Shown here: one piece after another, positions 13,643 to 22,634 of the stretch | Numbering within the stretch: the stretch's first letter is position 1 | How the letters are laid out: each line of letters opens with the position of its first letter | Source of the DNA: JBDRHL01 sp043816955 | Lineage (GTDB): Bacteria; Planctomycetota; Phycisphaerae; Sedimentisphaerales; CAYZTY01 | Direction of reading: 5' to 3' | DNA: 38,119 nt | NCBI GenBank assembly: GCA_043816955.1 | Contig: JBDRHL010000057.1 | Span: 1-38,119 of the forward strand | Translations under genes and position numbers: made by a program | The notes under the pieces: generated by a model | Seen by the model: only the letters and a program-made list of their open reading frames with translations | The model's database searches: none | Told to the model about the DNA's origin: nothing

Positions 13643-16600
13643 ATGAAATCCGTGAACTTTGAATTTCTCCGACAAGAATGGCCTCACATTGCCTCTCTGG
13701 CTGGCTTTGCAGAAATGTATGCTAATACGGATCCTATAAGCTCTTTGATTAAATTACGAACTTATGCCGAGCAAATAGTTGAAGTAGTATATGAACAATT
13801 TGGGCTTCAACGACCATATAATCCCAATCTGATAAATCTGCTGAATGATGATTCTTTTAAAGAATCTGTGCCTCAGGTTGTAGTTACAACCATGCACGCA
13901 ATAAGAAAACATGGTAACATAGCAACTCACCGAAATGAAGGTTCTGAAAAAACTGCGTTATGGTTGATTGAAGAGGCTCACAAACTGGGCCAGTGGTTGT
14001 TCTTATCTTTCACCGGGCACACCAAAACCGAAATTCCTGAGTATAAAAAGCCAACACCTGAAGACTTTGGAGTAACTTCAAAATCACAACTTCAGCGAGA
14101 AAAAAAGTCATTGCTGCAAAAGATGAATATCCAAGAAGAAAAGATGCAGCAATTGCTTGATGAACTTGAAGCTATTCGTAGAGAAGCTAAGGTCGCCAAG
14201 GCCTCCGAAGAAGAACTTAAAGTTAAGATACAGCGTGCCCAAACAACTTTGAATGTTCTTAATTTTAATGAAGAAGAAACCCGTAAACATTTAATAGATA
14301 CAATGCTTGTTGAAGCGGGCTGGAATGTCGGAAGCGGCGTTTTATCAACAAATGATGTTGGCAAGGAAGTTGAAATTCGATATCAACCAACTAGTTCTGG
14401 ATTGGGTGCTGCCGATTATGTTCTTTTCGATGAAGATGGCTACGCCCCACTTGCTGTGATAGAAGCAAAACGGACTTCGTATGATCCTAATATTGGAAGG
14501 CAGCAAGCCAAGGATTATGCAGATGGCCTTGAAAAAGAAAGAGGGCAGCGGCCCATAATATTCTATACAAATGGATTCGATATTTGGATTTGGGACGATG
14601 CAAGAGGTTATAGGCCACGAAAATTATTCGGATATTATTCCCGTGATAGCCTTCGTTTTCTAATTCATCAGAGAAAAAATACGCAGAATTTGTCTGATGT
14701 TTCTGCAAATACGAAAATTATAGATCGCAGATACCAAATAGAATCAGTTACCAGGGTAAAAGAAAGATTTCAGAATAAGTATCGGAAATCGCTAATCGTA
14801 CAGGCAACCGGAACAGGCAAAACTCGTGTTGTTATTGCGTTATGTGAAGCTATGTTAAGGGCTGGATGGGTTAAACGGATTTTATTTTTGTGTGATAGAC
14901 GTGAGCTGCGTAAACAAGCCAAAAACGCTTTTAGCGAATTCATGCAAGATGAATCTATTGTGTATGTCACGTCTAAGACATACCAAGACAAACATCATAA
15001 AATATATCTCGCAACATATCCAGCAATGATGAAGTGGTATGACCGCTATGATGTAGGTTTCTTTGATTTGGTAATTGCAGATGAATCTCATCGCAGTATT
15101 TACAATAGATATCGTGAGCTATTCTACTATTTTGATGCCTTACAGGTAGGCTTGACAGCTACACCGGTAAATTTTGTTTCCCGTAACACCTATAGATTGT
15201 TTGAATGTGAGGATAAAGATCCTACCGCCCACTACGATTATGATGATGCCGTTAAAGACGGCTATTTAACACCGTTTGAAGTTCGCACATTTACTACGCC
15301 TTTCTTGCGTGAAGGCATTAAATGGTCCCAGATGACCGAGAATCAGAAACGTGAGCTTGAAGAACAGGAAGAGGCCCCTGAAACAGTTGAATATGAGCAG
15401 CGAGAAGTAGATAAATATATTTTTAACCGAGATACTAATCGCCTTATTCTGCAGAATCTTATGGAAAAAGGCATCAAAATTAATGACGGCAGTGTTCTCG
15501 GGAGAACCATTATATTTGCCAGAAATCATAACCATGCTGTTTTACTCCAGAACGTATTTGATGAAATATACCCACAGTATGGAGGTAATTTCTGCAGAGT
15601 CATAGATAACTACGATCCACGTGCTGAGGAACTCATCGATGACTTTAAAGGGGTTGGGAAAAACAAGGACCTTACTATCGCTATATCTGTAGATATGCTC
15701 GATACCGGAATAGATGTTCCGGAGATAGTTAACCTCGTCTTTGCCAAACCAGTCTATTCTTATGTCAAATTCTGGCAGATGATAGGAAGGGGTACTCGCC
15801 TATGTAAAAAACTCTTTGGTCACAATAAGGACAAGAGCAAATTCCTTATATTCGACCACTGGAGCAACTTTAAGTACTTTGACGAAAAATATACCGAACC
15901 GGATGATAACAACACATCTAAATCATTGCAGAGGCTTCTTTTTGAAGATCGCATTGGCCTGGCAGAAACTGCTATTGATAAGCAGAATACTGAAGGTTTT
16001 GATATCGCAACCAATTTACTGCTTGAGGATGTTCGAAGTTTACCAGATAAAACTTTGGCGGTACGTAATAAATGGCGTGAAGTCAAGACTGTCCAAGCTG
16101 ACGGCGTTATAAAAGCATTTAATCCGAATACAAGAATAGCGTTGAAAAATGATATTGCTCCATTGATGCAATGGAGGGATATTTCTGGCCATCAAACCGC
16201 CTATCGTTTTGACCGTCTTTGTTGCCAGTTGCAAATTGAACTTTTGAAACAATCCGGGAGATTCCATGATTTAAAAGACATGCTTGTGCAGCAGGTAGCT
16301 GTTCTACAAATAAATCTGAATCCGGTCAAGGCCAAGATGTCTGTTATTGATAATGTCAAATCCGGCGAATTCTGGGCTGAACCATCATTGAATGATATCG
16401 AAACCATTCGAGCAGAGCTCAGAGGTATAATGAAATACAGGGCCTCGATAGAAGGCCCCGGACCTTCAATTCCAAAGGTTATAGATATAGCGGAAGATAT
16501 TTCTTTAGTCGAAGATGCTGTTTATAAGCCAAGATTAGTTGGTCTTGAGTTAATTGAATACAGAAACCGCGTACAGTCTGTCTTGTTGAGGTTAATGGAT

Positions 16601-17014
16601 CAAAGTCCGGCATTACAGAAATTAAGGATGGGTCAAGCTATAACCACAGATGAACTCAAAGGCCTGGCTGCTTTAGTTGTTGCCCAGGAACCAGACCTTA
16701 AGCTTGAAGACCTCAAAGATTATTACCCTGAAGCCGATAGCACCGAAACTGTTATCCGTAGCATCGTAGGACTTGACGCTGATGCTGTTGAGCAGAGATT
16801 TACCGAATTTGTCCAAAAGCATAACCTTAATTCAGCACAACAGCGTTTTCTGGATTTGCTTAAGACTTTCATTGCTCGTCACGGCAGTATTGAAATTGGA
16901 GACCTTTACGAGGCTCCTTTTACATCACTTTCGAGTGAAGGGCTTGATGGTGTGTTTGAAGAACCTTTAGCAGTTGAACTGATAAAACTGGTTGAATCAT
17001 TCAAGGCGATTTAA
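13643..17014 (+). CDS. hsdR: Type I restriction enzyme, endonuclease/translocase subunit HsdR
   Basis: This 1123-residue subunit cleaves DNA after ATP-driven translocation. It begins with a DUF4145-like domain, followed by a coiled coil and then the PD-ExK nuclease (ADYVLF and VIEAKR, around residues 255-275). The superfamily 2 motor has Walker A (ATGTGKT, near 388), DESH (near 479), LTATP (near 503) and GRGTR (near 716). The C-terminal third resembles the EcoEI HsdR tail. I chose the ATG at 13643 because AAGGGAG lies eight bases upstream and because it is downstream of the predicted sigma-54 start site; the frame is open from 13556. It is first in the operon, with hsdM 15 bases later. Confidence 0.95.
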   Translation: MKSVNFEFLRQEWPHIASLAGFAEMYANTDPISSLIKLRTYAEQIVEVVYEQFGLQRPYNPNLINLLNDDSFKESVPQVVVTTMHAIRKHGNIATHRNEGSEKTALWLIEEAHKLGQWLFLSFTGHTKTEIPEYKKPTPEDFGVTSKSQLQREKKSLLQKMNIQEEKMQQLLDELEAIRREAKVAKASEEELKVKIQRAQTTLNVLNFNEEETRKHLIDTMLVEAGWNVGSGVLSTNDVGKEVEIRYQPTSSGLGAADYVLFDEDGYAPLAVIEAKRTSYDPNIGRQQAKDYADGLEKERGQRPIIFYTNGFDIWIWDDARGYRPRKLFGYYSRDSLRFLIHQRKNTQNLSDVSANTKIIDRRYQIESVTRVKERFQNKYRKSLIVQATGTGKTRVVIALCEAMLRAGWVKRILFLCDRRELRKQAKNAFSEFMQDESIVYVTSKTYQDKHHKIYLATYPAMMKWYDRYDVGFFDLVIADESHRSIYNRYRELFYYFDALQVGLTATPVNFVSRNTYRLFECEDKDPTAHYDYDDAVKDGYLTPFEVRTFTTPFLREGIKWSQMTENQKRELEEQEEAPETVEYEQREVDKYIFNRDTNRLILQNLMEKGIKINDGSVLGRTIIFARNHNHAVLLQNVFDEIYPQYGGNFCRVIDNYDPRAEELIDDFKGVGKNKDLTIAISVDMLDTGIDVPEIVNLVFAKPVYSYVKFWQMIGRGTRLCKKLFGHNKDKSKFLIFDHWSNFKYFDEKYTEPDDNNTSKSLQRLLFEDRIGLAETAIDKQNTEGFDIATNLLLEDVRSLPDKTLAVRNKWREVKTVQADGVIKAFNPNTRIALKNDIAPLMQWRDISGHQTAYRFDRLCCQLQIELLKQSGRFHDLKDMLVQQVAVLQINLNPVKAKMSVIDNVKSGEFWAEPSLNDIETIRAELRGIMKYRASIEGPGPSIPKVIDIAEDISLVEDAVYKPRLVGLELIEYRNRVQSVLLRLMDQSPALQKLRMGQAITTDELKGLAALVVAQEPDLKLEDLKDYYPEADSTETVIRSIVGLDADAVEQRFTEFVQKHNLNSAQQRFLDLLKTFIARHGSIEIGDLYEAPFTSLSSEGLDGVFEEPLAVELIKLVESFKAI

Positions 17015-17029
17015 TAATGGAGTTTATTA

Positions 17030-18583
17030 ATGATAACAGGAGAACTAAGGAATAAAGTGGATAAGCTATGGGAAGAATTCTGGACTGGGGGCATAACAAA
17101 TCCGCTTACGGTAATAGAACAGATTTCCTTTTTGATGTTTGCAAGAAACCTGGACTATCGTGAAAGTATAAATGAACGAAAGGCTCACAGATCAAAAGAC
17201 CCTGATTCCATCAAATTTATCTTCAAAGGGCCAAACGATCAGCGACGTTGGAAAAATCTGTTGCAGGAAACAGATTCTCGCAAGCTCCTTGAAACAGTCC
17301 GCGATCAGGTATTTCCTCATTTCAAAGCCATTGGTAATAACGGCTCTACCTATAGTGAATATATGGCCGATGCCCAGCTTATGATTCAAAAGCCGTCACT
17401 GCTTAGAAAAGCAATGTCGATGATTGATGAATTACCCCTTGAGCATTCCGATACTAAGGGGGATTTGTATGAATATCTCCTCAGCAAACTAACTACCGCC
17501 GGCATTAATGGCCAATTTCGCACCCCAAGGCATATTATTGATGTTATGGTTGAAATGGTTGATCCAAATAAAACCGACCTTGTTGGCGACCCGGCCTGTG
17601 GCACAGGCGGTTTTTTAGTACGGGCATACGAATATCTGCGAAAAAAATATACCTCAAAAAGAGGTGTTATCAAAGATGACCATGACAATGATGTTTATAC
17701 ATCTGATTTACTTAGCCCGGAAGAAAGAAAACATATTCACAACAATATGTTTACCGGTTTTGACTTTGATATGACAATGCTGCGGATTGCTTCTATGAAC
17801 CTGATTCTTCACGGACTTGAAAATCCCAAAATTCATTATTGTGACAGCCTGTCCAAGCGGATGCCGGAAAACTTTTCCAAAATGGCGTTCAATCATTTTG
17901 ACATTGTATTGGCGAACCCTCCTTTCAAAGGTTCTCTGGATTACGAAGACGTAGATGTTTCTCTTACCGGTAAAATCAAGACTAAAAAAACCGAGCTGCT
18001 TTTCCTGGCACTAATGATACGGATGCTAAAGCTTGGCGGTCGCTGTGCAGTAGTCGTCCCCGATGGTGTTCTGTTCGGTTCTTCAAAAGCTCACACAGAC
18101 CTGCGGAAAATGCTTGTTGAGAACAATCAGCTTGAAGCAATAATTTCCCTGCCCTCCGGAGTGTTCAAGCCTTATGCAGGAGTGTCCACCGCTGTAGTAG
18201 TCTTTACTAAAGGCGATGAAAATACTGAAGGACAGACTGAAAATGTGTTTTTCTACGATGTTCAGGCCGATGGGATCAGCCTTGATGATAAACGAACTCC
18301 AGTGACAGAAAATGACCTTCCAGATGTAATCGCCCGATGGAAACAATGGGATCATGGTAAAAAGTCGGCTCTAAAACAATTAGAAGATAGGACACATAAA
18401 TGCTTTTATGTGCCCCGAGAAGAAATTGCTGAAAACGCCTACGATCTATCAATAGCAAGGTACAAAGAGCATATTTATAAGGAAGTTAAGTATGACCATC
18501 CCAAAATAATCATAGAACGTCTCCATAAGCTGGAAAATGACATTATTGGTGACATAAAAAAAATGGAGAATGTGCTGAAATGA
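17030..18583 (+). CDS. hsdM: Type I restriction-modification N6-adenine methyltransferase HsdM
   Basis: This is a 517-residue methylase subunit. The N-terminal helical HsdM domain (LRNKVDKLWEEFW) is followed by the AdoMet-binding motif DPACGTGGF (near residue 186) and the catalytic NPPF (near 295), both intact. It protects host DNA and, with HsdS and HsdR, forms the restriction complex. GGAG lies seven bases before the ATG. The stop overlaps the hsdS start (ATGA), so HsdM and HsdS are probably made in coupled amounts. Confidence 0.95.
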   Translation: MITGELRNKVDKLWEEFWTGGITNPLTVIEQISFLMFARNLDYRESINERKAHRSKDPDSIKFIFKGPNDQRRWKNLLQETDSRKLLETVRDQVFPHFKAIGNNGSTYSEYMADAQLMIQKPSLLRKAMSMIDELPLEHSDTKGDLYEYLLSKLTTAGINGQFRTPRHIIDVMVEMVDPNKTDLVGDPACGTGGFLVRAYEYLRKKYTSKRGVIKDDHDNDVYTSDLLSPEERKHIHNNMFTGFDFDMTMLRIASMNLILHGLENPKIHYCDSLSKRMPENFSKMAFNHFDIVLANPPFKGSLDYEDVDVSLTGKIKTKKTELLFLALMIRMLKLGGRCAVVVPDGVLFGSSKAHTDLRKMLVENNQLEAIISLPSGVFKPYAGVSTAVVVFTKGDENTEGQTENVFFYDVQADGISLDDKRTPVTENDLPDVIARWKQWDHGKKSALKQLEDRTHKCFYVPREEIAENAYDLSIARYKEHIYKEVKYDHPKIIIERLHKLENDIIGDIKKMENVLK

Positions 18584-19764
18584 TTGGTGTTTTACCAAAC
18601 AACTGGAAATACGTGCGACTTGCTGAATACTGTGATGTCAGAGATGGTACTCACGATTCTCCAAAATATGTTAGTAGTGGTTATCCGTTAATCACATCCA
18701 AAAATGTAAAAGATGGGTATATTGATTTTAATAATATAAGTTTAATATCAGAGGATGATTTTAATAACATCAATAAAAGATCAAAAGTAGATTGGGGTGA
18801 TATTATAATGCCAATGATTGGCACTATAGGAAATCCATTGATTGTAGAAACAGATCAAGAATTTGCAATAAAAAATGTCGCATTAATGAAGTTCAATCAG
18901 AAATTACTTTTTAATAGATATACATACTACTTTCTTAAAAGCCCATTATTTGAATATGGTTTAAACAAGATCAACAGAGGTGGAACACAGAAATTTATAT
19001 CATTAGGTGATATAAGAAACATTCAAATTCCGTTACCACCGCCACCTGAACAAAAACGGATTGCTGCAATCTTAGACCATGCAAATACAATTTGTAAAAA
19101 ACGCCAACAAACTATTAAAGAGCTAAACAATCTTATTCCGTCCATTTTTTATGATATGTTTGGTGAACATGGTCTAAATCCTAAGGCGTGGCCAAAAAAG
19201 AAAATTGGCGAGTATTGCCTGAAAGTGGAAAAGTATGACCCTACACAATCGCCAAACAAAGAATTTATGTATATTGATATTTCATCCATAAATAACATTG
19301 ACGGGCAAATCGAATCTCCTCAGACACTCTTAGGTAAAGATGCACCAAGTAGGGCAAGACAAAAAATGAAATTAGGTGATGTTATTGTTGCTACGGTAAG
19401 GCCAAATTTACGAGGCACTGCTTGGGTTACAGCAGAATATGATAATCAAATATGCTCTACGGGTTTTTCAGTCCTTAGGCCGGATCAAAAACATCTTACC
19501 ACAGATTATTTGTATACACTAACACGCGATATGTGGTTTACGAACAGTCTCATTTCGATGACAACAGGAGCAAATTATCCTGCTGTAAGGCATAAGGACA
19601 TTCTTAATTTGTTGATTCCAGTTCCACCAATCCATCTCCAACATGATTACAGCAAAAAAATTATGATGCTTCGCAATTTACAAGAAAAGGCACGGATAGC
19701 AATGCAAGATACTTCTGATTTATTTAATAGCTTAGTCCAGCGAGCATTTAAGGGGGAGTTGTAA
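18580..19764 (+). CDS. hsdS: Type I restriction-modification specificity subunit HsdS
   Basis: This 394-residue subunit has the usual two target-recognition halves, each followed by a long helix. The first half ends in IQIPLPPPPEQKRIAAILDH and a Lys/Gln-rich helix, and the second ends in LLIPVPPIHLQHDYSKKI and a similar helix. It has full length with no truncation, so it should define a bipartite DNA target; the target itself cannot be read from sequence. Codon use is more A/T-rich than in hsdR and hsdM, as expected for a gene whose recognition domains are exchanged. Confidence 0.95.
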   Translation: MIGVLPNNWKYVRLAEYCDVRDGTHDSPKYVSSGYPLITSKNVKDGYIDFNNISLISEDDFNNINKRSKVDWGDIIMPMIGTIGNPLIVETDQEFAIKNVALMKFNQKLLFNRYTYYFLKSPLFEYGLNKINRGGTQKFISLGDIRNIQIPLPPPPEQKRIAAILDHANTICKKRQQTIKELNNLIPSIFYDMFGEHGLNPKAWPKKKIGEYCLKVEKYDPTQSPNKEFMYIDISSINNIDGQIESPQTLLGKDAPSRARQKMKLGDVIVATVRPNLRGTAWVTAEYDNQICSTGFSVLRPDQKHLTTDYLYTLTRDMWFTNSLISMTTGANYPAVRHKDILNLLIPVPPIHLQHDYSKKIMMLRNLQEKARIAMQDTSDLFNSLVQRAFKGEL

Positions 19765-19768
19765 TGCA

Positions 19769-20611
19769 ATGAATAACAGAGAGATAGCATCGTTGTTTTG
19801 GTTTTTGGCATTAATTGCTTTCGTGGTTCGAAAAAATCCTGCGATTATAAACTCTTTTAAGTCTGTGATTGATATCTTATTTTCAAAAAAGCTGCTAACA
19901 CTCTTTGGAATCATTGCTATCTATATGGCCCTGGCTACTTTGCTATTAAAATACTTGGGGTACTGGGAATTCTCACTGTTAAAGGGGACGGTATATTGGA
20001 TTGCATCGGTAGGAATTGTTTCCATATTCAAAGTGTGCGAACAAAATCAAAACAAAAGTTTTCTTAAAAAATTCATCCTTTCAAATATTGGATTTATAGT
20101 GGTGATACAATTTCTATGTGACGAATATACCTTTCCACTATGGTCGGAGCTTCTTATTGTCCCGTTTATGGCGGTCCTTGCAATGATGGGAGTTGTTGCG
20201 GCCTATAAAGATGATACTAAGGCCGTCTCTAAGGTAGCTAATTTCATATTAGGTGCGCTGGGATTTGCGATTTTATTAAATGCTATCCGTGGCGCTTACC
20301 ATGACTCCGAAAATTTGGTCAGTATGGTAAATCTAAAGTCAGTTATCTTGCCCTTGGTTTATTCCTTGGCGTTTTTGCCAGTTATATACTTATTTGCCGT
20401 ATATACAACATACGAAAATCTGTCAGTACATTTAAGCATCAAGCATAATTCAGAGATGGTGCGTAAAGCAATGTGGGTTATTTTCTGGAAATATCGGCTA
20501 TCACTAAAAGGACTTGCGAAATTCCAAGAGGAAAGATTACATGATCTGTACGGCTGTGGGTCATACGATGAAATCGAGGGTGTCATTAAGTTAGGATGTA
20601 CACCTCGGTAG
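19769..20611 (+). CDS. Multi-pass membrane protein in the hsd operon
   Basis: This 280-residue protein has about seven hydrophobic segments, for example LFGIIAIYMALATLLL and WSELLIVPFMAVLAMMGVV, and a hydrophilic C-terminal 70 residues. It lies four bases after hsdS on the same strand with no promoter in between, so it is co-transcribed with the restriction genes. I recognise no family. Its place next to a restriction system suggests a membrane-acting back-up effector or a transporter; the sequence does not decide. Confidence 0.85.
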   Translation: MNNREIASLFWFLALIAFVVRKNPAIINSFKSVIDILFSKKLLTLFGIIAIYMALATLLLKYLGYWEFSLLKGTVYWIASVGIVSIFKVCEQNQNKSFLKKFILSNIGFIVVIQFLCDEYTFPLWSELLIVPFMAVLAMMGVVAAYKDDTKAVSKVANFILGALGFAILLNAIRGAYHDSENLVSMVNLKSVILPLVYSLAFLPVIYLFAVYTTYENLSVHLSIKHNSEMVRKAMWVIFWKYRLSLKGLAKFQEERLHDLYGCGSYDEIEGVIKLGCTPR

Positions 20612-20710
20612 AGTATATAAAATTTTGTATTTACACAAATGAACATGTATAAGACTGACAAGACAACTATCATAACCACAGCTAATCGGCATATTTTGGC
20701 CCATAACACT

Positions 20711-20727
20711 TTGGCACAGGTATTGCA
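20711..20727 (+). promoter_or_regulatory. Sigma-54 (-24/-12) promoter of the MBL-AAA operon
   Basis: TTGGCACAGGTATTGCA fits the consensus perfectly, with GG (20713-20714) and GC (20725-20726) 12 bases apart. Its first nine bases are the same as those of the hsd promoter. It lies 83 bases before the start codon of the MBL-fold gene. Confidence 0.85.
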
Positions 20728-20793
20728 TAGATACCTTTGTGAGTACAAAAATGATTATGTTAACAAATGTGTCAAAGTTAGGAGTAAATGATC

Positions 20794-21873
20794 ATGGGAT
20801 ATGAAATTGATTTCTTACCAGCGGGAAACGGTGAAAAAAGCGGTGATGCAATAGCGTTCCGCCTCGGAAACCTTAAGGGCAATCGTTCTGAGCAAATGGT
20901 AGTTGTTATTGATGGTGGCTTTAAGGAAACCGGAGAGGAACTCGTTCAGCATATAAAAAAATACTATAACACAAGCCATGTAGATATAGCCATTTCAACA
21001 CATCCTGATGCTGACCATGCTGCTGGACTGATGGTCGTTCTTGAACAGATGACAGTGGGCCAACTCTGGATGCATCAGCCGTGGAATCACACTGATGATA
21101 TAGCCAATATGTTTGTAGATGGACGAGTTACTGATGACGGAGTTCGAGAAAAGCTTCGCAAGGCCTTGGAGGATTCAAGACAGCTTGAAACTTTGGCCAA
21201 CAGAAAAAAGATACCCATCTATGAGCCATTTGCCGGGATGAAAGATTCAACAGGTTTTATAACTGTTGCAGGTCCAACGGAAGAGTATTACGAATCATTA
21301 TTACCTGAGTTCAGGGCTACACCAGCTCCCAAAATGAGCTTTTTAGAAAGAACTATAGAGGCAGGGGTTGGCTTATTAGCAAAAGTGGCGGAAGCTTGGG
21401 GGGTTGAGACATTAACTGATGAGGGTGAAACAAGTGCCGAAAACAATTCCAGCGTAATCCTTCGAATTTGCTATGACGGAAAAAATCTACTACTAACAGG
21501 GGACGCAGGAATGCCAGCGTTAACAAATGCTGCCGATTATATGGAATTTATTCTTGGTGCCGATCCATCGGAGTGGGATTTCGCACAAGTTCCTCATCAT
21601 GGCAGTAAAAGAAATGTGGGACCAACCATATTAAATCGAATTGTCGGTCCAAAGTTGTCTGAGCAAACTAAGAAAATGACCGCCTTTGTGTCTGCTTCGA
21701 AAGATGGCGAACCAAAACACCCCGCTAAAAAAGTTACTAACGCTTATCTACGGCGAGGTGCCCCCGTCCACGCGACAAAAGGTACAACGAAACGTCATTC
21801 TCATGAAGCTCCAGACCGACCAGGCTGGTCGGCAAGCACACCATTACCTTTTTACGGAGAAGTTGATGAGTGA
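20794..21873 (+). CDS. MBL-fold hydrolase, ComEC/Rec2 C-terminal type
   Basis: This 359-residue soluble protein has the metallo-beta-lactamase metal motif STHPDADHAAG (HxDxDH) near residue 65, LLLTGDAG near 230 and VPHHGSKRN near 265, the pattern seen in the nuclease-like MBL domain of ComEC. Members hydrolyse nucleic acids or nucleotides with two metal ions. I chose the ATG at 20794, nine bases after AGGAG; the one at 20788 is only three bases away. It is first in the operon, and its stop overlaps the next gene's GTG start by four bases. Confidence 0.9.
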   Translation: MGYEIDFLPAGNGEKSGDAIAFRLGNLKGNRSEQMVVVIDGGFKETGEELVQHIKKYYNTSHVDIAISTHPDADHAAGLMVVLEQMTVGQLWMHQPWNHTDDIANMFVDGRVTDDGVREKLRKALEDSRQLETLANRKKIPIYEPFAGMKDSTGFITVAGPTEEYYESLLPEFRATPAPKMSFLERTIEAGVGLLAKVAEAWGVETLTDEGETSAENNSSVILRICYDGKNLLLTGDAGMPALTNAADYMEFILGADPSEWDFAQVPHHGSKRNVGPTILNRIVGPKLSEQTKKMTAFVSASKDGEPKHPAKKVTNAYLRRGAPVHATKGTTKRHSHEAPDRPGWSASTPLPFYGEVDE

Positions 21874-22607
21874 AATATGTACCTGACACATATACATTAA
21901 AGGCAAGGATAGCCCCTGTATTGCTTGTAGCCTTGCCGCTAACATTAATAGCCTTATGCTGGCGTGCGGAAGATATGGCTAAATGGAAGACCGTATGGTC
22001 TGTTGTGTTGGCCAGCGGGGGTGGGATCCTTTTGGCTCAACTGGGACGTTCCAGGGGTAAGCTTTTAGAACCAAAGCTATTCGAGCACTGGGGAGGTAAA
22101 CCGACAACACTGAGATTGCGACATAAAAACAGCTTAAACCCGGAACTCGTAAATAGATACCATAAAAATATTGTTCAAATAATGCCAGAAATTCAACTGC
22201 CGACAAAAGAAGAGGAAGAAAAAAATCCTCAACAAGCAGATAATGTCTATGATTCGACTATAAGAGCCTTGATAGCTAAGACTCGGGACACTAAAAAGTT
22301 CCCCCTGATCTTCAAGGAAAACTGCAACTATGGATTTCGACGAAATTTATGGGGATTAAAAAGGTATGGAGTTTTTCTTGCTACTGTGGGGTGTATTTCA
22401 GTATTCGGTATTTTAATTTATGATTTTCTCCAAACAAAAAGATTTAAGGAATTAGACACTTTGAAATTAACGTGTTTATGTATAAGCATAATTTTATGCT
22501 ATATATGGTTTTTTGTTATTAGGAAAGATTGGATTAAAGTAGCAGCTGATGCATATGCCGACCGTCTACTTGAGTCTACCGAAATTCTTGGGAACAACCA
22601 AATATAA
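21870..22607 (+). CDS. Four-TM membrane protein of the MBL-AAA module
   Basis: This 245-residue protein has two hydrophobic segments near the N-terminus (PVLLVALPLTLIALCW and WSVVLASGGGILLAQL), a long charged cytosolic middle and two near the C-terminus (FLATVGCISVFGILIYDFL and CISIILCYIWFFVI). The start is a GTG overlapping the MBL stop (GTGA), so the two proteins are made together. The layout resembles four-TM effectors of antiphage systems, but I cannot assign a family. It may anchor the module at the membrane or disrupt it when activated. Confidence 0.85.
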   Translation: MKYVPDTYTLKARIAPVLLVALPLTLIALCWRAEDMAKWKTVWSVVLASGGGILLAQLGRSRGKLLEPKLFEHWGGKPTTLRLRHKNSLNPELVNRYHKNIVQIMPEIQLPTKEEEEKNPQQADNVYDSTIRALIAKTRDTKKFPLIFKENCNYGFRRNLWGLKRYGVFLATVGCISVFGILIYDFLQTKRFKELDTLKLTCLCISIILCYIWFFVIRKDWIKVAADAYADRLLESTEILGNNQI

Positions 22608-22634
22608 ATTGTCATAACTTGTTTGAGGGATCAA

